In this document: in pieces, positions 63,612 through 64,000 of the stretch
How positions within the stretch are numbered: position 1 is the first letter of the stretch
How the letters are laid out: each line of letters begins with the position of its first letter
NCBI RefSeq assembly: GCF_017357225.1
Contig: NZ_CP071607.1
Location: forward strand, 186,001 to 250,000
From: Rhizobium binae
Lineage (GTDB): Bacteria; Pseudomonadota; Alphaproteobacteria; Rhizobiales; Rhizobiaceae
Length of the DNA: 64,000 nucleotides
Direction: 5' to 3'
Position numbers and translations under genes: made by a program
Notes under the pieces: generated by a model
Told to the model about the DNA's origin: nothing
Database searches by the model: none
The model's input: only the letters and a program-made list of their open reading frames with translations

Positions 63612-64000
63612 ATGGCCGAGTTCAGGATCGCGCAGGATCTCATCGCGACAGAAAACGACAAGCGGGCAACCGCGCTGAACGCCGATTACGAGGCGCTGGG
63701 CGCCACCCTTGACCGTCGCGGCGTCGATATCGAAGCAATCACCCGCAGGGTTGCCGAATTCTTCGTCGCCGTTCCCTCCTGGGGTGTCGGCACCGGCGGC
63801 ACACGCTTTGCCCGCTTCCCCGGCGCCGGTGAGCCGCGCGGCATCTTCGACAAGCTCGACGATTGCGCCGTCATCAACCAGCTGACGCAGGCAACGCCGA
63901 ATGTCTCGCTGCATATTCCCTGGGACAAGGCGGATGCCAAGGAGCTGAAGGCCAAGGGCGATGCGCTTGGTCTGGGCTTCGATGCGATGAATTCCAACAC
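63612..64000 (+). CDS. rhaI: L-rhamnose isomerase RhaI, N-terminal part
   Basis: The ATG at 63612 follows GGGAGGAAGAC and stays open to the window end (129 residues). MAEFRIAQDLIATENDKRAT and VPSWGVGTGGTRFARFPG match the N-terminus of the alphaproteobacterial rhamnose isomerase. LHIPWDKADAKELKAKGDAL extends it. It converts L-rhamnose to L-rhamnulose, the first catabolic step. The metal-binding core lies beyond the window. Confidence 0.88.
   Translation, partial: MAEFRIAQDLIATENDKRATALNADYEALGATLDRRGVDIEAITRRVAEFFVAVPSWGVGTGGTRFARFPGAGEPRGIFDKLDDCAVINQLTQATPNVSLHIPWDKADAKELKAKGDALGLGFDAMNSN

Overview
The window is high-GC alphaproteobacterial DNA, almost certainly from Rhizobium of the leguminosarum/etli group. 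The main evidence is the rhamnose locus, which has the order rhaR-S-T-P-Q-U-K divergent from rhaD-I, together with a RopA-type porin, DUF2934 and KGG-type small stress proteins, multiple Ku/LigD genes and rhizobial palindromic repeats. A low-copy secondary replicon is possible because of the accessory gene mix, but no replication genes are visible. There are no rRNA or tRNA genes, CRISPR arrays, transposase genes or prophage genes.

Region 1-4.1 kb: the edge of a polysaccharide glycosyltransferase cluster, then small stress-type genes on the minus strand: a KGG-repeat protein, two tiny ORFs (24 and 59 aa), a DUF2934 protein and a UdgX-type uracil-DNA glycosylase. Region 4.25-7.4 kb: a cardiolipin synthase/EEP-phosphatase pair and an unknown protein. 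Region 7.5-13.8 kb: a FadR-type regulator, a Cys/Met-type PLP enzyme and a complete family-1 sugar ABC importer in one operon. Region 14-20 kb: a non-homologous end-joining (NHEJ) island with two Ku genes and a stand-alone ATP ligase, convergent with a three-domain LigD. A ~353-bp MITE-like element lies between the two arms. The KGG gene, the tiny ORFs, the DUF2934 gene, udgX, ku and ligD all carry an upstream GGAAC-N18/19-TT motif, the signature of the alphaproteobacterial general stress sigma factor (RpoE2/EcfG). This looks like a small stress-induced DNA-repair regulon.

Region 20-27.8 kb: peptidase T, a SleB-like cell-wall hydrolase lipoprotein, the sulfate importer sbp-cysT-cysW-cysA and a RopA porin. 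Region 27.9-37.5 kb: the potassium locus on the minus strand, kdpF-kdpA-kdpB-kdpC, then kdpD-kdpE and a PtsN-type EIIA. Two tiny membrane ORFs, several palindromes and a KdpE-like operator are also present. Upstream lies a CopC-like protein that lacks the copper-binding histidines.

Region 37.9-44.6 kb: a xylitol-type dehydrogenase, a DedA protein, a DUF4126 protein overlapping a MerA-like flavoprotein, glutaryl-CoA dehydrogenase, a cupin, a LysR regulator and a small membrane protein. Region 44.6-52.2 kb: a branched-chain-type ABC importer operon (binding protein, two ATPases, two permeases), followed by a GMC oxidoreductase and a 3-hydroxyisobutyrate dehydrogenase. Region 52.2-53.8 kb: an orphan FhuC-type ATPase and a hydratase of the fumarylacetoacetase family. 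Region 53.9-64 kb: the L-rhamnose transport and catabolism locus, with rhaI cut by the window end.

All assignments come from reading the translations and nucleotide motifs; no database search was run.
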